NCBI GenBank assembly: GCA_965237485.1
Contig: CBDEFQ010000009.1
Span: 682,001 to 746,000 of the forward strand
Length of the DNA stretch: 64,000 nucleotides
DNA from: JAAELZ01 sp965237485
Lineage (GTDB): Bacteria; Pseudomonadota; Gammaproteobacteria; Arenicellales; Poriferihabitantaceae
Direction: 5' to 3'
Shown: positions 9,574 through 18,902 of the stretch, piece by piece
How the letters are laid out: every line of letters starts with the position of its first letter
Numbering within the stretch: the stretch's first letter is position 1
Made by a program: the position numbers and the translations under genes
Notes under the pieces: generated by a model
Database searches by the model: none
Seen by the model: the letters and a program-made list of their open reading frames with translations, nothing else
What the model was told of the DNA's origin: nothing

Positions 9574-9930
9574 TTAATCCCATTCTAGAGCGCCGTTTTT
9601 CCATTCGTATATAAAGCCGATTATCAAGATAACCAAAAAGATGGCCATGGCCCAAAAACCGAACAAGCCGACTTCTTCCATCACCACCGCCCACGGAAAC
9701 AGGAATGCGATTTCTAAATCAAAAATAATGAATAAGATTGCAACCAAGTAAAATCGAACGTCAAACTTGCTGCGCGCGTCCTCAAATGCTTCGAAGCCGC
9801 ACTCGTATGGCGACAACTTTTGTGCATCAGGGCGGTTCGGCGATAACAACAATCCAGCCCCTATTGCCCCTATACCGACAAATATGCCGACACCAATAAA
9901 AATCAGAATAGGTAAATAATTAGCTAACAC
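9574..9930 (-). CDS. nuoA: NADH-quinone oxidoreductase subunit A
   Basis: First gene of the nuo operon: a 118-residue protein with three membrane helices. The family motif SPYECGFEAFEDARSKFDV-like loop and the following FYLVAILFIIFDLEIAFLFPW helix identify NuoA/ND3. The start is a GTG at 9930. The whole operon A-B-C-D-E-F-G-H-I-J-K-L reads leftward in canonical order with spacers below 45 bases, so one transcript is likely. Confidence 0.97.
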   Translation of the reverse strand: MLANYLPILIFIGVGIFVGIGAIGAGLLLSPNRPDAQKLSPYECGFEAFEDARSKFDVRFYLVAILFIIFDLEIAFLFPWAVVMEEVGLFGFWAMAIFLVILIIGFIYEWKNGALEWD

Positions 9931-9965
9931 GTAATGTACATAGGGGAGCTATTAACGAAAACGTG

Positions 9966-9971
9966 ATTATA
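9966..9971 (-). promoter_or_regulatory. Candidate -10 element for the nuo operon
   Basis: On the minus strand a perfect TATAAT lies 36 bases upstream of the nuoA GTG. The hexamer 17 bases further upstream (TGGTTT) is a poor -35 match. The spacer is unusually GC-rich (GCTGCGCGCGC). The position is right for a nuo promoter, but only the -10 is convincing. Confidence 0.4.
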
Positions 9972-9995
9972 AATGCGCGCGCAGCCTTAAACCAG

Positions 9996-12419
9996 TTAAA
10001 CCCAACGGTTTTTTAATTTTTCCCAAACAGTGGGTGCTACTGCAGGCGTGAGCTCACTTAACTGCTTCTCTAAGCTCGCCAGTTTTTGAGTTGACGAGGC
10101 AATACGTTGCGCCTGAATATTAAGCAGTTGCTGGCGGCCACTAATACGTTGCGCCAGATGTGCATCTTCGCTAACCAGTGCTTGATAGTTATTCGGATAG
10201 TCTTGCACTAAGGGCGCTTTGAGCGAAAACACCAATTTCGCCCCCTGACAATTTTCTGACCAGCTGACCTTGCTCAAGTTGAGAGTGAGCTTTGGCTCAA
10301 GACCAGTGAATATGAAGGTGTTCTGTTTAGAAACCATCATATTCTCTAGCCGTGAAAGGCTAAGTAGCTCTTGTGCGCTAGCGATAGAAAATACCACCTT
10401 ATTCTGGCTATCTTGGTCAATTTCTTCAAGTGATAGCGAATCAAACTCCATCCAACCATTGCAGCTTTGCAATCGGTAATGCGCTGGATTAATCTGCACA
10501 AACGGGTGGGTGGCGATCGCCGGGGGTAGCGTAATATTGGCCGTCAGCCCATTGTTTTCTTGATAAGCACCAGTCGCAGAATGGTCGATATGCCATACGC
10601 CATCGACCTGAGTCCAAAAAATGCGTGCCTCTACCGGATGTAAATCTATCACTAACCCAGGGTTTGAGCTACGCCCAAGAGGTGCTTCCAACACTTCCCT
10701 TAAAGCAACAGTGTGGGTATCACGTACAACTTGTTGCTGCATCGCTGATTCCCAATCAATATACTCTTGATATTGGCTCTCAGAAATTGGCACTTGGACT
10801 ACTTCAAAACACCAACGTATGAATTCACCTAAATTATCTGGCATTGCTGGCGGCGTCTCATCTGGGAAACCACCCTGCATATCTGTCAAACTTAAGCGCA
10901 CGAGTTCGTCTCTTGCACTTAAGCCCAAATAGAGTACCGCTCTAAAGAACACTAGATCACAAGAAATGGGTGTTGTTGCTTCCCACTCTTTGTCGATTAA
11001 GTGCCATTGCCCTTCATCCGTTACTACTACATTTTGCGGCAAAGCATCAATCAACAATGCAGGTGAACTAGCGTTAGAAAATTGCGTTACTAGCCAATTA
11101 TGATATTGCGTAATCAGTGAGCCTAGCTCTATAAAATTGGGGGTGACGGTAAGCCGGTCTAGCCATTGTTGCTGCAATATTTGTCCGTCAACAAAAGCTT
11201 CCTTTTTAAGCCCCGCACTCTTTACTGGGCCCGTGTCGCTTTTCATGCCGCCACCCAGGCGTTCTACGTGTGCATTATCCTTTGCTTTCTTAATTAGATA
11301 CCGGTGTTCTCGTTTACGGCGCGAGTTGGGAAAGCGTACAAAATCAAAATCGATAATCTCAGATAGCCTATCAATTTCCTTAGCAATAACGATAAGAAAA
11401 GAATTCGCAAATTGACCTAATGAATCTGTCTGTGCCGCCGTCTTCCAAAACACCGACTCGGGCAATTTCGGCCGCCACTGCTTAAAATAATCTCTAGATT
11501 TAACTCCGTTTAGAACCTCAGCCGGGTGTAAGGCATTCTCTAGAAACTGATCAGATAAAATTACTTCGGGAATTTTGTAATCAGGAAAAGGGTAACAAAA
11601 AGCGTGCTGCGCGCAGCCTTCAATATCGCTTAGCATATTGCTCCATTGCGTTTTACTCCAAGTGCGAATGCCACGAGTCAGTGAGCCTGATTGTGGCTCT
11701 GGATAATTTAGTAAGCCGATATTAGGCACATTAAGGTGGTCCTCGCTCGCGCCAGCGATATATTTAAAACCCGTACGGTTCTCAATAGCCACCAAAATAA
11801 CACCATCACTCGCTAATGCCCGCTGAGCTGATGCTAGCGTTTGCGCTAACTGCGCTTCGGGCGAGATGCCCTCTTGCGCATAAGCACCAGAATATTCAAG
11901 CACACCGGTAAATACGATCAAATCATAGGCATTTTCGGGTAGCTTAAGTTGGTGATAATTAGATGAAATAAGCTGCACATTAAGTAAATCTGCAGTGCGT
12001 AATCGCGCTATTTGTGCGCGCCGTAAAGTGCCTTCTATCGCATCAACCTGAAACCCATGTTCCCCCAAAAAGCGGGTGATCGCCCCGCAACCACAGCCTA
12101 CTTCCAATACGCGCTTTACGCCCGCAAGATTAAGCCCACGGTAGATATTGGCACGTTTAGAACCTAAGTGATATTCAAGCGCCCAATTGTCCCGAAGCGC
12201 ATCCAACTCGTAAGACTCAACTGAACGATCCGTCGCCTTTTCTACCTCAACATACACCGCATTTTCAGCGGCATCACCATCAGTGTAACCAATAAATTCC
12301 CGCTGTTGATCATTAGCGTCAACCCACACGCCTGACTCCAAACAAACCAAGGTATTGTTACCCGCCAACATAGGCTTTACTTGACGCGCTTTGGCTTTTG
12401 TTTTTAGAGGTTTCGGCAT
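9996..12419 (-). CDS. Large methyltransferase / kinase-like / coiled-coil protein (WbdD-like layout)
   Basis: An 807-residue protein. Residues 85-230 form a class I SAM methyltransferase domain with motif I VLEVGCGCGAITRF (about 104-117) and a motif II-III region DLIVFTGVLEYSG. Around residues 455-480 the pattern LIDALPQNVVV followed by HLIDKEWE resembles the catalytic loop and metal-binding Asp of a kinase-like fold. The last 60 residues look like a coiled coil. This order (methyltransferase, kinase-like domain, coiled coil) is known from WbdD, which caps O-antigen chains. That makes a surface-polysaccharide role likely, but no other polysaccharide genes flank it. Whether the kinase-like part is active is inference. 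Confidence 0.6.
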   Translation of the reverse strand: MPKPLKTKAKARQVKPMLAGNNTLVCLESGVWVDANDQQREFIGYTDGDAAENAVYVEVEKATDRSVESYELDALRDNWALEYHLGSKRANIYRGLNLAGVKRVLEVGCGCGAITRFLGEHGFQVDAIEGTLRRAQIARLRTADLLNVQLISSNYHQLKLPENAYDLIVFTGVLEYSGAYAQEGISPEAQLAQTLASAQRALASDGVILVAIENRTGFKYIAGASEDHLNVPNIGLLNYPEPQSGSLTRGIRTWSKTQWSNMLSDIEGCAQHAFCYPFPDYKIPEVILSDQFLENALHPAEVLNGVKSRDYFKQWRPKLPESVFWKTAAQTDSLGQFANSFLIVIAKEIDRLSEIIDFDFVRFPNSRRKREHRYLIKKAKDNAHVERLGGGMKSDTGPVKSAGLKKEAFVDGQILQQQWLDRLTVTPNFIELGSLITQYHNWLVTQFSNASSPALLIDALPQNVVVTDEGQWHLIDKEWEATTPISCDLVFFRAVLYLGLSARDELVRLSLTDMQGGFPDETPPAMPDNLGEFIRWCFEVVQVPISESQYQEYIDWESAMQQQVVRDTHTVALREVLEAPLGRSSNPGLVIDLHPVEARIFWTQVDGVWHIDHSATGAYQENNGLTANITLPPAIATHPFVQINPAHYRLQSCNGWMEFDSLSLEEIDQDSQNKVVFSIASAQELLSLSRLENMMVSKQNTFIFTGLEPKLTLNLSKVSWSENCQGAKLVFSLKAPLVQDYPNNYQALVSEDAHLAQRISGRQQLLNIQAQRIASSTQKLASLEKQLSELTPAVAPTVWEKLKNRWV

Positions 12420-12490
12420 GGCCGTAGTTTAACGTAAAACCGTTAAAGCAAATGCCAAGAACAAACCGCTACTAGTGTACGCCCAAGCGT

Positions 12491-14148
12491 ATGTCTCCAT
12501 GGTTTAACCTAGAAAAATCAGTTGAACCTCCACTAACGGATGTATTATCGTTGCAATCAATTGAATTAAAAGGAGAAACACCATGGTCGCCAAAGATAAA
12601 TCCTTTCACCCAGAGGGTGCGCTAAAACCGGAGTTTCAAACGCTGTTTCCACCTTATTATCGACTGAAACGTTCGATGGAAAAATTCACGTTGAATGGGA
12701 TCCGTCAGCGGCAGTAACGCCCATAGGACCGTTGCCTTTTTTCATTCAATATTTAAAACTTGGTGGTCTGTTTAAGCCATGGGTGAGCAGTTGCCCATTG
12801 GAATATCGAAGCAATAACGCACCTGAGAAGATCAATGTGTTGGGCTCATTTTTGTTGTCTGTTCTCTCGGGTCACAATCGCTACGCACACATGGCCAGCT
12901 TAATGGGCGATCGTATCAACACCAAAATGCTTGGAATGACCAAAGCGGTTAGCGACGATTCGGCGCGCCGTGCGCTGAAGAAGATGGATGAGGAACAAGG
13001 TATAGCCTGGCTACAAACTCATTTGCAGCGTTGCTACGAGCCCTTGCTCACACAGCCATGGATATTGGATTGTGACGTAACGGTTAAACCGCTATACGGT
13101 CATCAAGAAGGTGCCAAGGTTGGCTATAATCCACACAAACCTGGCCGGCCCTCGCACACGTATCACACCTATATGATTGTCAATCTTCGTCTTGTATTGG
13201 ATGTTGAGGTCAAGTCTGGCACTGAGGTAGCTGCTAGTCATTCTTCGCCGGGTCTATGGGAGCTGTTGGATCGATTGCCACGTTCATCTTGGCCGCACTT
13301 TATTCGAGGCGATTGTGACTGGGGTACCCAGGATGTGATGAGCACTGCAGAACAAAGAGGCGTCAATTACTTGTTTAAGCTAAGGAAGTCTAAGTACGTT
13401 AAGCAACTGATACAGCAGCAGCATAGCGTGTCGGGCTGGGATTATGTTATCGATGGCTGGGAAGCCAAAGAAAGTTGTTTGAAGTTGGCTGCGTGGAACG
13501 ATCATCGGCGCGTGGTAATCGTTCGTCGTCGTTTAGCAAAGGACGCGCTGCTGGTATTGGAAGAGAAAAGTCAAGGCCAGCAGAGCTTTGGTTTTTTGCA
13601 AGAAGCGGATGATATTCGCGCGTTTGAATACGCTGTTCTGGTCACCTCATTAGACGATGAGGTGATTAGCATCGTCCAACATTATCGAGATCGAGCCGAC
13701 TGCGAAAACAATTTTGATGAAATCAAGAACCATTGGGGTTGGGGCGGGTTTACTACCGCCGATATCAAGCCCTGTCGCTTTATAGCGCGGATCATTGCCT
13801 TGATTTATAACGGGTGGAATATATTCACTAGGCTGGCTAACCCAGACAAACATATGGAAGCGATTACCCGTCGACCGCTATTACTGAGTTCGGTGGGGCG
13901 CGTTACTGAATCGGGGCGGAAAAAGACTATGACGATTACTAGCACGCACGCCAAGGCCGACTTAATTCGCGACACGTTTGACCAAATACAACACGTCTTT
14001 AATTCATTGAAGGCGATTGCGCCGCAGTTGAGCGTGGCGCAAGTTTGGTGCCGCATTCTAAGCGAGGCGATGAAGAAATATCTTGGTGGAACGATTCTTC
14101 AACCGCCAGATGACCGCTGTTTACTTGGCTAAAGTGTCTCGGAGGCAG
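12491..14148 (+). mobile_element. IS element, IS4-superfamily (IS1380-like)
   Basis: A transposase frame (12583-14132) lies between imperfect inverted ends. The left end near 12492 reads TGTCTCC then GTTTAACCTAG. The right end read on the minus strand from 14147 gives TGCCTCC then CTTTAGCCAAG. A possible short target duplication (GTA) borders it, too short to be firm. The insertion lies directly upstream of a thioredoxin-like gene that now lacks a start codon. Confidence 0.6.
12583..14132 (+). pseudogene. IS4-superfamily transposase, frameshifted near the N-terminus
   Basis: The ATG at 12583 has a good ribosome site (AAAAGGAG) and reads MVAKDKSFHPEGALKPEF before stopping at TAA 12715-12717. 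The body of the transposase is in another frame. It can be followed upstream of 12732 as TETFDGKIHVEWDPSAAVTP and onward for about 466 residues. The DDE catalytic core ends in YRDRADCENNFDEIKNHWG, the Y-R-E-K signature of this superfamily. One base lost or gained near 12660-12670 explains the split. I see no canonical slippery heptamer, so a disabling mutation is more likely than programmed frameshifting. Confidence 0.7.
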
Positions 14149-14212
14149 TAGCGACGATGGAAGGGTTGTTTATGTTGGCCTCATTGGAGAGGCTTTAACT
14201 GCGTTTTTTAGG

Positions 14213-14653
14213 ATAAAAGGGCAAACAGCCCCTGAGCTTGAAGTTGGATATTGGATTGATGCTAGCGGCGAGGAAGCCACGTTCCGGCTTAGCGACTATC
14301 GGGGCAAATTTGTGTTACTCAAATGCTGGCAAGCATGGTGTCCAGGCTGTCACAGTCACGGCTTTCCGTCACTGCAAAAAATTACGCATGCATTTGCAGA
14401 TCAACCATTGATAGAAACCGTTGGCATCCAGACTACTTTTGAAGGTTTTGCGAGTAACACGCAAGAGAAGGTACGTGAAATGCAACTACGTTATGACTTG
14501 CCCATTTTCATGGGCCACGACGACGGCCAACTCAACCCAAATAAGCACCCAACCACGATGACTAACTATCGCACGGGCGGCACACCTTGGATGATTCTAA
14601 TTGAGCCTAATGGCTCGGTAGTCTTTAACGATTTTCATATCAACACCGATTAG
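14213..14653 (+). pseudogene. Thioredoxin/TlpA-like redox protein, start codon not found
   Basis: The frame encodes a thioredoxin-fold protein with the redox motif WCPGC followed by HSHGFPSL, and ends with YRTGGTPWMILIEPNG and a VVFNDFHI strand. Homologous sequence begins at about GQTAPELEVGYWID (14219). No ATG, GTG or TTG exists in frame from the IS end at 14148 until a GTG at 14312, which already lies inside the domain. The 5' end was probably damaged when the IS inserted just upstream. If the GTG at 14312 is used, the product lacks the first beta strands. The catalytic cysteines are intact. Confidence 0.6.
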
Positions 14654-14705
14654 GCAATACATTATCTAAACCAACAAGTAAATAAACTAACTACTTAACG
14701 CCGGT

Positions 14706-15944
14706 TTAAAACGCGATTGTTCCCAATCGCACCACGCGGTTTCCGCTCTGATCGTGCCATAAAAAACCGCCAGTTGGCGTGCCTAAATAGCCGTCAACTC
14801 CAAACTGCTGGTCGCTCGCAATATCTGTGAAAGAGAAATTTTCGTTGTCATATTTGGGGTCGTTACCACCATGAGTATGAAAGCTAGCGGTGGCCACGCC
14901 ACCAACAGGAATTAGAGAAAACGGTAGTTGTACACTTGCCACCTCCCCTTGAACTAGCTTGGTAGATATATAACTACCGTCTGGGGACCGATAAATATAT
15001 CCACCGTATTCTCTATTTTCGCGCACTGATTTAGGGTTTATTCCATTTAGCGCCGAGCGCGCAGCACGGTGTTGCTCAGCGAAACGTAAAGAATTGTCCT
15101 GGCTGTCTGATCCAGAGCTCCCAATCAGAGCCACGCCTACCACTGCGGCCCCTATCAATACACCCGTATTGACCGGATCTTTCTTTTCTTTTGTTTGATC
15201 TTGAAATAAAGTGTAGCCTAGTTTGCGTTGGTAGCGAAACATTACTCGACTCTCCGAGACATCGTCTAGTAGCGAATTGCTTTTTACACTTGCACTCAAA
15301 CCAAATTGATTGCCATACTGCCCTGTCCATGACATACCTAAAGCATTGAACTGCCCACCGGACTTTGTTCCAAATTGTCTAAGCTCAAACAAGTAATTGC
15401 GGTAACGGTAAGTTAGCTCAATATTTTTCGCCGCATTCACCTCCGCGCGCTGCACACGCGTAAAAGCTGCACTAAATTTAGCATTCGAAAACCGCAGGTA
15501 ATCTGCTGAACGTCGCTCTAAGCCGTCAGAATCAATTTGCACATAACCGACGCTAATGTGAGTGGAGCCATCAATATGGTACTTCCAATCCGCACCTCGA
15601 TAGCTAAACGCGCGAAAAGAGCCGCCGTGAAAATAATTCTCATCAACACCTAGATCTTTGGCGGCACTAAATTCACTGCCCTCACCTTGACCTGCTAGAA
15701 CACTAAATGCGCTACCAGCACGGCGGTATCCTAATGCGAAACCGTTATCTTCATTACCTAACAAGGTTTGCCCAAAGAAGCCTAAACGCAGCCCCTCAGT
15801 TTGGGTGCTCGCATCAAACCCCAAAACTACCGATTGGCCATTATCCTGAACCTCGAGATTTTGAGAAACGCTTTGAGATTGATTCTTTGCTGATAAGACC
15901 GGCTGAACAAACAACACAGCGACAGCCAAGCTGAAAAATTTAAT
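14706..15944 (-). CDS. Predicted outer-membrane barrel protein with DUF4329-like C-terminal domain
   Basis: About 412 residues. The ATT at 15944 gives MKFFSLAVAVLFVQPVLSA, a convincing signal peptide. A TTG at 15929 would drop the positively charged start, and no ATG is in frame. Residues 25-240 are rich in alternating aromatic and polar strands typical of a beta barrel. A short Gly/Ala/Val-rich segment near 255-275 follows. The last 120 residues contain SFHTHGGND and, 12 residues on, FSFTDIASDQ, an HxH...SxxD pattern as in DUF4329 and JAB/MPN-type proteins. The function is unknown; a peptidase-like activity is inference. Confidence 0.5.
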   Translation of the reverse strand: MKFFSLAVAVLFVQPVLSAKNQSQSVSQNLEVQDNGQSVVLGFDASTQTEGLRLGFFGQTLLGNEDNGFALGYRRAGSAFSVLAGQGEGSEFSAAKDLGVDENYFHGGSFRAFSYRGADWKYHIDGSTHISVGYVQIDSDGLERRSADYLRFSNAKFSAAFTRVQRAEVNAAKNIELTYRYRNYLFELRQFGTKSGGQFNALGMSWTGQYGNQFGLSASVKSNSLLDDVSESRVMFRYQRKLGYTLFQDQTKEKKDPVNTGVLIGAAVVGVALIGSSGSDSQDNSLRFAEQHRAARSALNGINPKSVRENREYGGYIYRSPDGSYISTKLVQGEVASVQLPFSLIPVGGVATASFHTHGGNDPKYDNENFSFTDIASDQQFGVDGYLGTPTGGFLWHDQSGNRVVRLGTIAF

Positions 15945-16067
15945 GGCTTTTAACTTTTAACATTTATGAGACTATTTTGGGTTGGGCTCCTACTGTCCAT
16001 AATACTTATGAAATTCCAGAAAAGTGAGCGAATAGTATAAATGATCATGAGCGTGGTGTCTATTGTC

Positions 16068-17441
16068 AGTCTTGTCCAACATGAAATGATACTGAGCGAA
16101 GGGACTGATTCTAATCAGAAATGATACCGAACTAATCTAATTTCTGTTCATGATGGTGAATGAATACCATTATGAATGACCACCATATAGATACCCTTGA
16201 TAAGGCACGCTTGTTGCTACAAGGCACTGATGAAATCGATCTGGCAATCGACGGTAAACGCAATCGCTATGATTTCATCAAACGCACCTTAATGCGTTTC
16301 AAATACAGCAAACCGGGTCGAGCCGATAAGGGTCTTGTGCTGCGTTATATCACACGCATCAGCGGTTACTCTTATGTGCAAGTGAAACGCCTTGCTGCCA
16401 GCTATCTCAAGCACGGTAGAATCAAGTGGCGACATCGTGCCACAAGGGGCTTTGCTAGACGCTATAGCAATCAAGACATTAAGCTTCTAGCAGATATGGA
16501 TGAACTCCACGGTACGTTATCAGGCCATGCCACTAAGAAACTCTGTGAGCGCGCCTTAGTTGTCTATGAGCAAACTGAGTATGCCAACCTGGCACCTATC
16601 CCGGTTTCTCATCTATACAATCTACGCCGATCTAAACCCTACCAGAACAATCGCCGTCACTTTGAAAAGACACATTCCAAGCCTTCTTCTATCGGCCAAA
16701 GACGTAAGCCACAGCCAGAAGGTCAACCTGGCTATAGCCGTGTAGATACAGTGCATCAGGGCGATAAGGACAAGGTTAAAGGGGTCTATCATATCAACGC
16801 CGTTGATGAGATCACCCCGTTTGAAGTCGTGTCTTCTACACAGAAAATATCAGAGCCATTCTTGATGCCTATTCTCACTCAAATGCTAGAGCAATTCCCC
16901 TTTGTGATTAAAGGCTTTCATGCCGATAATGGCAGTGAATACATTAACCAATCGGTGGTGCGATTGTTGAATAAGCTATTAATCGAGTTGACCAAATCCA
17001 GGGCTAGACACCGTAACGACCATGCCTTAGTTGAGTGCAACAATGGGGCCATCGTGCGCAAGCATCTTGGCTTCATGCATATCCCGCAAAAATATGCGCC
17101 TGATATTAATCAATTTGCCACCGACTTTCTTAACCCTTATTTGAATTATCACCGACCTTGTTTCTTCCCACAGATCAGCACTAACAACAAAGGAAAACAA
17201 GTCAAAACCTATCCATATCGAAACATGATGACGCCTTATGAAAAACTCAAATCGTTGACCAATGCACAGTCATATCTTAAAACTCACATCTCGTTTACAA
17301 TGCTTGACGATATCGTTTATCAGATGACTGATAATGAGGCAGCAAAACAACTCAATGAGGAAAAAACTAAACTCTTTAAAAACATCTTTGAACAGAAATG
17401 ACAATCAACTTCTCGGTATCATTCCTGTATTGGAATAGACT
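16068..17441 (+). mobile_element. rve-type insertion sequence, copy 1 (intact)
   Basis: A 1374-bp element. Comparison with the second copy at 32155-34812 fixes both ends, where the flanks diverge. Terminal inverted repeats are imperfect over about 26 bases: AGTCTTGTCCAA at the left, AGTCTATTCCAA at the right on the minus strand, both followed by GAATGATAC-like sequence. No clear target duplication is seen. Confidence 0.85.
16160..17401 (+). CDS. Integrase-core (rve) DDE transposase, intact copy
   Basis: 413 residues with an N-terminal helix-turn-helix-like region (residues 30-100) and an integrase core. Candidate DDE residues are D in YSRVDTVHQGD, D in FHADNGSEY and E in ALVECNNG. The C-terminus contains NYHRPCFFP and a MMTPYEKLKSL segment. 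The sequence fits the IS481/IS3-like rve superfamily, but I cannot assign the exact family. The reading frame is complete here, unlike the second copy. Confidence 0.85.
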   Translation: MNTIMNDHHIDTLDKARLLLQGTDEIDLAIDGKRNRYDFIKRTLMRFKYSKPGRADKGLVLRYITRISGYSYVQVKRLAASYLKHGRIKWRHRATRGFARRYSNQDIKLLADMDELHGTLSGHATKKLCERALVVYEQTEYANLAPIPVSHLYNLRRSKPYQNNRRHFEKTHSKPSSIGQRRKPQPEGQPGYSRVDTVHQGDKDKVKGVYHINAVDEITPFEVVSSTQKISEPFLMPILTQMLEQFPFVIKGFHADNGSEYINQSVVRLLNKLLIELTKSRARHRNDHALVECNNGAIVRKHLGFMHIPQKYAPDINQFATDFLNPYLNYHRPCFFPQISTNNKGKQVKTYPYRNMMTPYEKLKSLTNAQSYLKTHISFTMLDDIVYQMTDNEAAKQLNEEKTKLFKNIFEQK

Positions 17442-17464
17442 TTGAGCCGAGGGAATTTGTTACG

Positions 17465-18837
17465 AGTAAATTATCTGTCCTGATAATTAGCAAATAAACT
17501 GTCCGGATTTATCCTCCTCCCTTTTGGGAAGTGAGATGAGCCAGATAGCATTTCTAAATAAGGTAAAACAGATGAGATTTGAAGAAGCATATGAAGCTTA
17601 TCAAGCTAAACGACTATCACCAGCGGATGCTGCCACAATACTGGGTGTTTGTGATCGAAGTTTTCGTAGGTACATTAATAAGTACGAAGAATCAGGATTG
17701 GATGGGCGGTTAGATCAGCGACTCGATCAGCCCTCACACAGGCGGGCACCCGTAGACGAAATGATCAAGCTACAAGACCTATACTCAACACGCTATCAAG
17801 GCTGGAATGTGCGCCACTTCCATACATGGTATCAACGCGAGCACCAAGGTAAGCGTAGCTACAGTTGGGTTAAGAATAAGCTACAAAGCGCAGACCTGGT
17901 GCGTAAATCTAAAACACGCGGCCCTCACCGCATTAAACGTCTACCTGGCGCCTTGCCAGGTAGGATGATTCACCAGGATGGCAGTACTCACCAATGGGTA
18001 CCTGATGTGTCTTGGGACTTAATCGTCACCCTGGATGATGCCACCAATAAGCATTATTCCATGCGCTTTGTCGAAGAGGAAGGCACACACAGCAGCTTGC
18101 TTGGGGTTAAAGATGTACTTAAGGTGAAGGGGCTATTCTGTTCGTTTTACCCTGACCGAGGCAGCCACTATTGGCATACGCCTGAGGCTGGCGGCAAGGT
18201 GGATAAGAATGGCCCAACTCAATTTGGGTTGGCGATGAAGAGATTAGGCATTGGCATGATAGCGGCTTATTCTCCTGAAGCCAGAGGCCGTTCCGAACGT
18301 GCGTTTGGCACACACCAAGGGCGATTACCGAACGAGCTTGCGTTGATGGGTATCACTGGCATGCAAGCGGCTAATAAATACCTTAGAGATCATTATATGC
18401 CCAGACACAATAAAGAATTCAGTCATCCAGCTAGAGAGCAAGGCAGCGCCTTTGTGCCGCTTGCGGGCATCGATCTTGACGATTATCTATGCGAACAGTA
18501 CGAGCGTGTGGTGGGTAAAGACAACAGCGTACAGTTTGAGACGCTGTCTCTGCAGCTACCTAAAGATCAACACCGCTATCATTACGTCAAAGCTAAAGTA
18601 AAAGTATCGCGCCACCTTGATGGCTCATTGTCGATTGATCATGGTCCAAGGCGATTAGGCCGATACACAGCCGATGGAATACTGGTACAACAAAAACAGA
18701 TTAAGAGCAAAGTTGCGTAACCGGGCTTCGCAATTTGCCGCCGATGAATTCATTACGGGCTACGCCCTTCACTCATTCATCGGCAATAACTAAAGCGGAC
18801 AGACTATGTGTTAATAATCCGGACAGTTCTATTTACT
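17465..18837 (+). mobile_element. ISNCY-type insertion sequence
   Basis: Bounded by inverted ends that each contain two copies of a CTGTCC-G/T-GAT-like motif about 30 bases apart. The left end is AGTAAATTATCTGTCCTGAT then ACTGTCCGGAT. The right end on the minus strand is AGTAAATAGAACTGTCCGGAT then GTCTGTCCGC. It starts only 24 bases after the preceding IS ends. No clear target duplication. Its right end stops a few bases before the ybiT promoter. Confidence 0.75.
17536..18720 (+). CDS. ISNCY-family transposase
   Basis: About 394 residues from the ATG at 17536; a TTG four codons upstream is also in frame. An N-terminal helix-turn-helix (LSPADAATILGVCDRSFRR) is followed by an integrase-like core. 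Candidate acidic residues are D in IHQDGSTHQW, D in FYPDRGSHYW and E in SPEARGRSERAFG. The length and motifs match transposases usually called ISNCY. The frame is intact, so the element may be active. Confidence 0.85.
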   Translation: MSQIAFLNKVKQMRFEEAYEAYQAKRLSPADAATILGVCDRSFRRYINKYEESGLDGRLDQRLDQPSHRRAPVDEMIKLQDLYSTRYQGWNVRHFHTWYQREHQGKRSYSWVKNKLQSADLVRKSKTRGPHRIKRLPGALPGRMIHQDGSTHQWVPDVSWDLIVTLDDATNKHYSMRFVEEEGTHSSLLGVKDVLKVKGLFCSFYPDRGSHYWHTPEAGGKVDKNGPTQFGLAMKRLGIGMIAAYSPEARGRSERAFGTHQGRLPNELALMGITGMQAANKYLRDHYMPRHNKEFSHPAREQGSAFVPLAGIDLDDYLCEQYERVVGKDNSVQFETLSLQLPKDQHRYHYVKAKVKVSRHLDGSLSIDHGPRRLGRYTADGILVQQKQIKSKVA

Positions 18838-18844
18838 TCTAACA

Positions 18845-18872
18845 TTGTCAAACCCGTTGGGTGTGCGATAAT
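18845..18872 (+). promoter_or_regulatory. Sigma70-type promoter for ybiT
   Basis: TTGTCA at 18845-18850, a 16-base spacer, then GATAAT at 18867-18872. The GTG start of ybiT follows 30 bases after the -10. The adjacent IS ends within 8 bases of the -35, so the insertion spared this promoter. Confidence 0.55.
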
Positions 18873-18902
18873 CGCGCCTCTTTTTTCAGCTAGGGTTTCT
18901 CT

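Noticed and set aside
12583..12732. Programmed frameshift in the IS4-superfamily transposase
   Set aside because: No slippery heptamer or strong downstream structure is visible at 12655-12675, so a chance indel is the simpler explanation.
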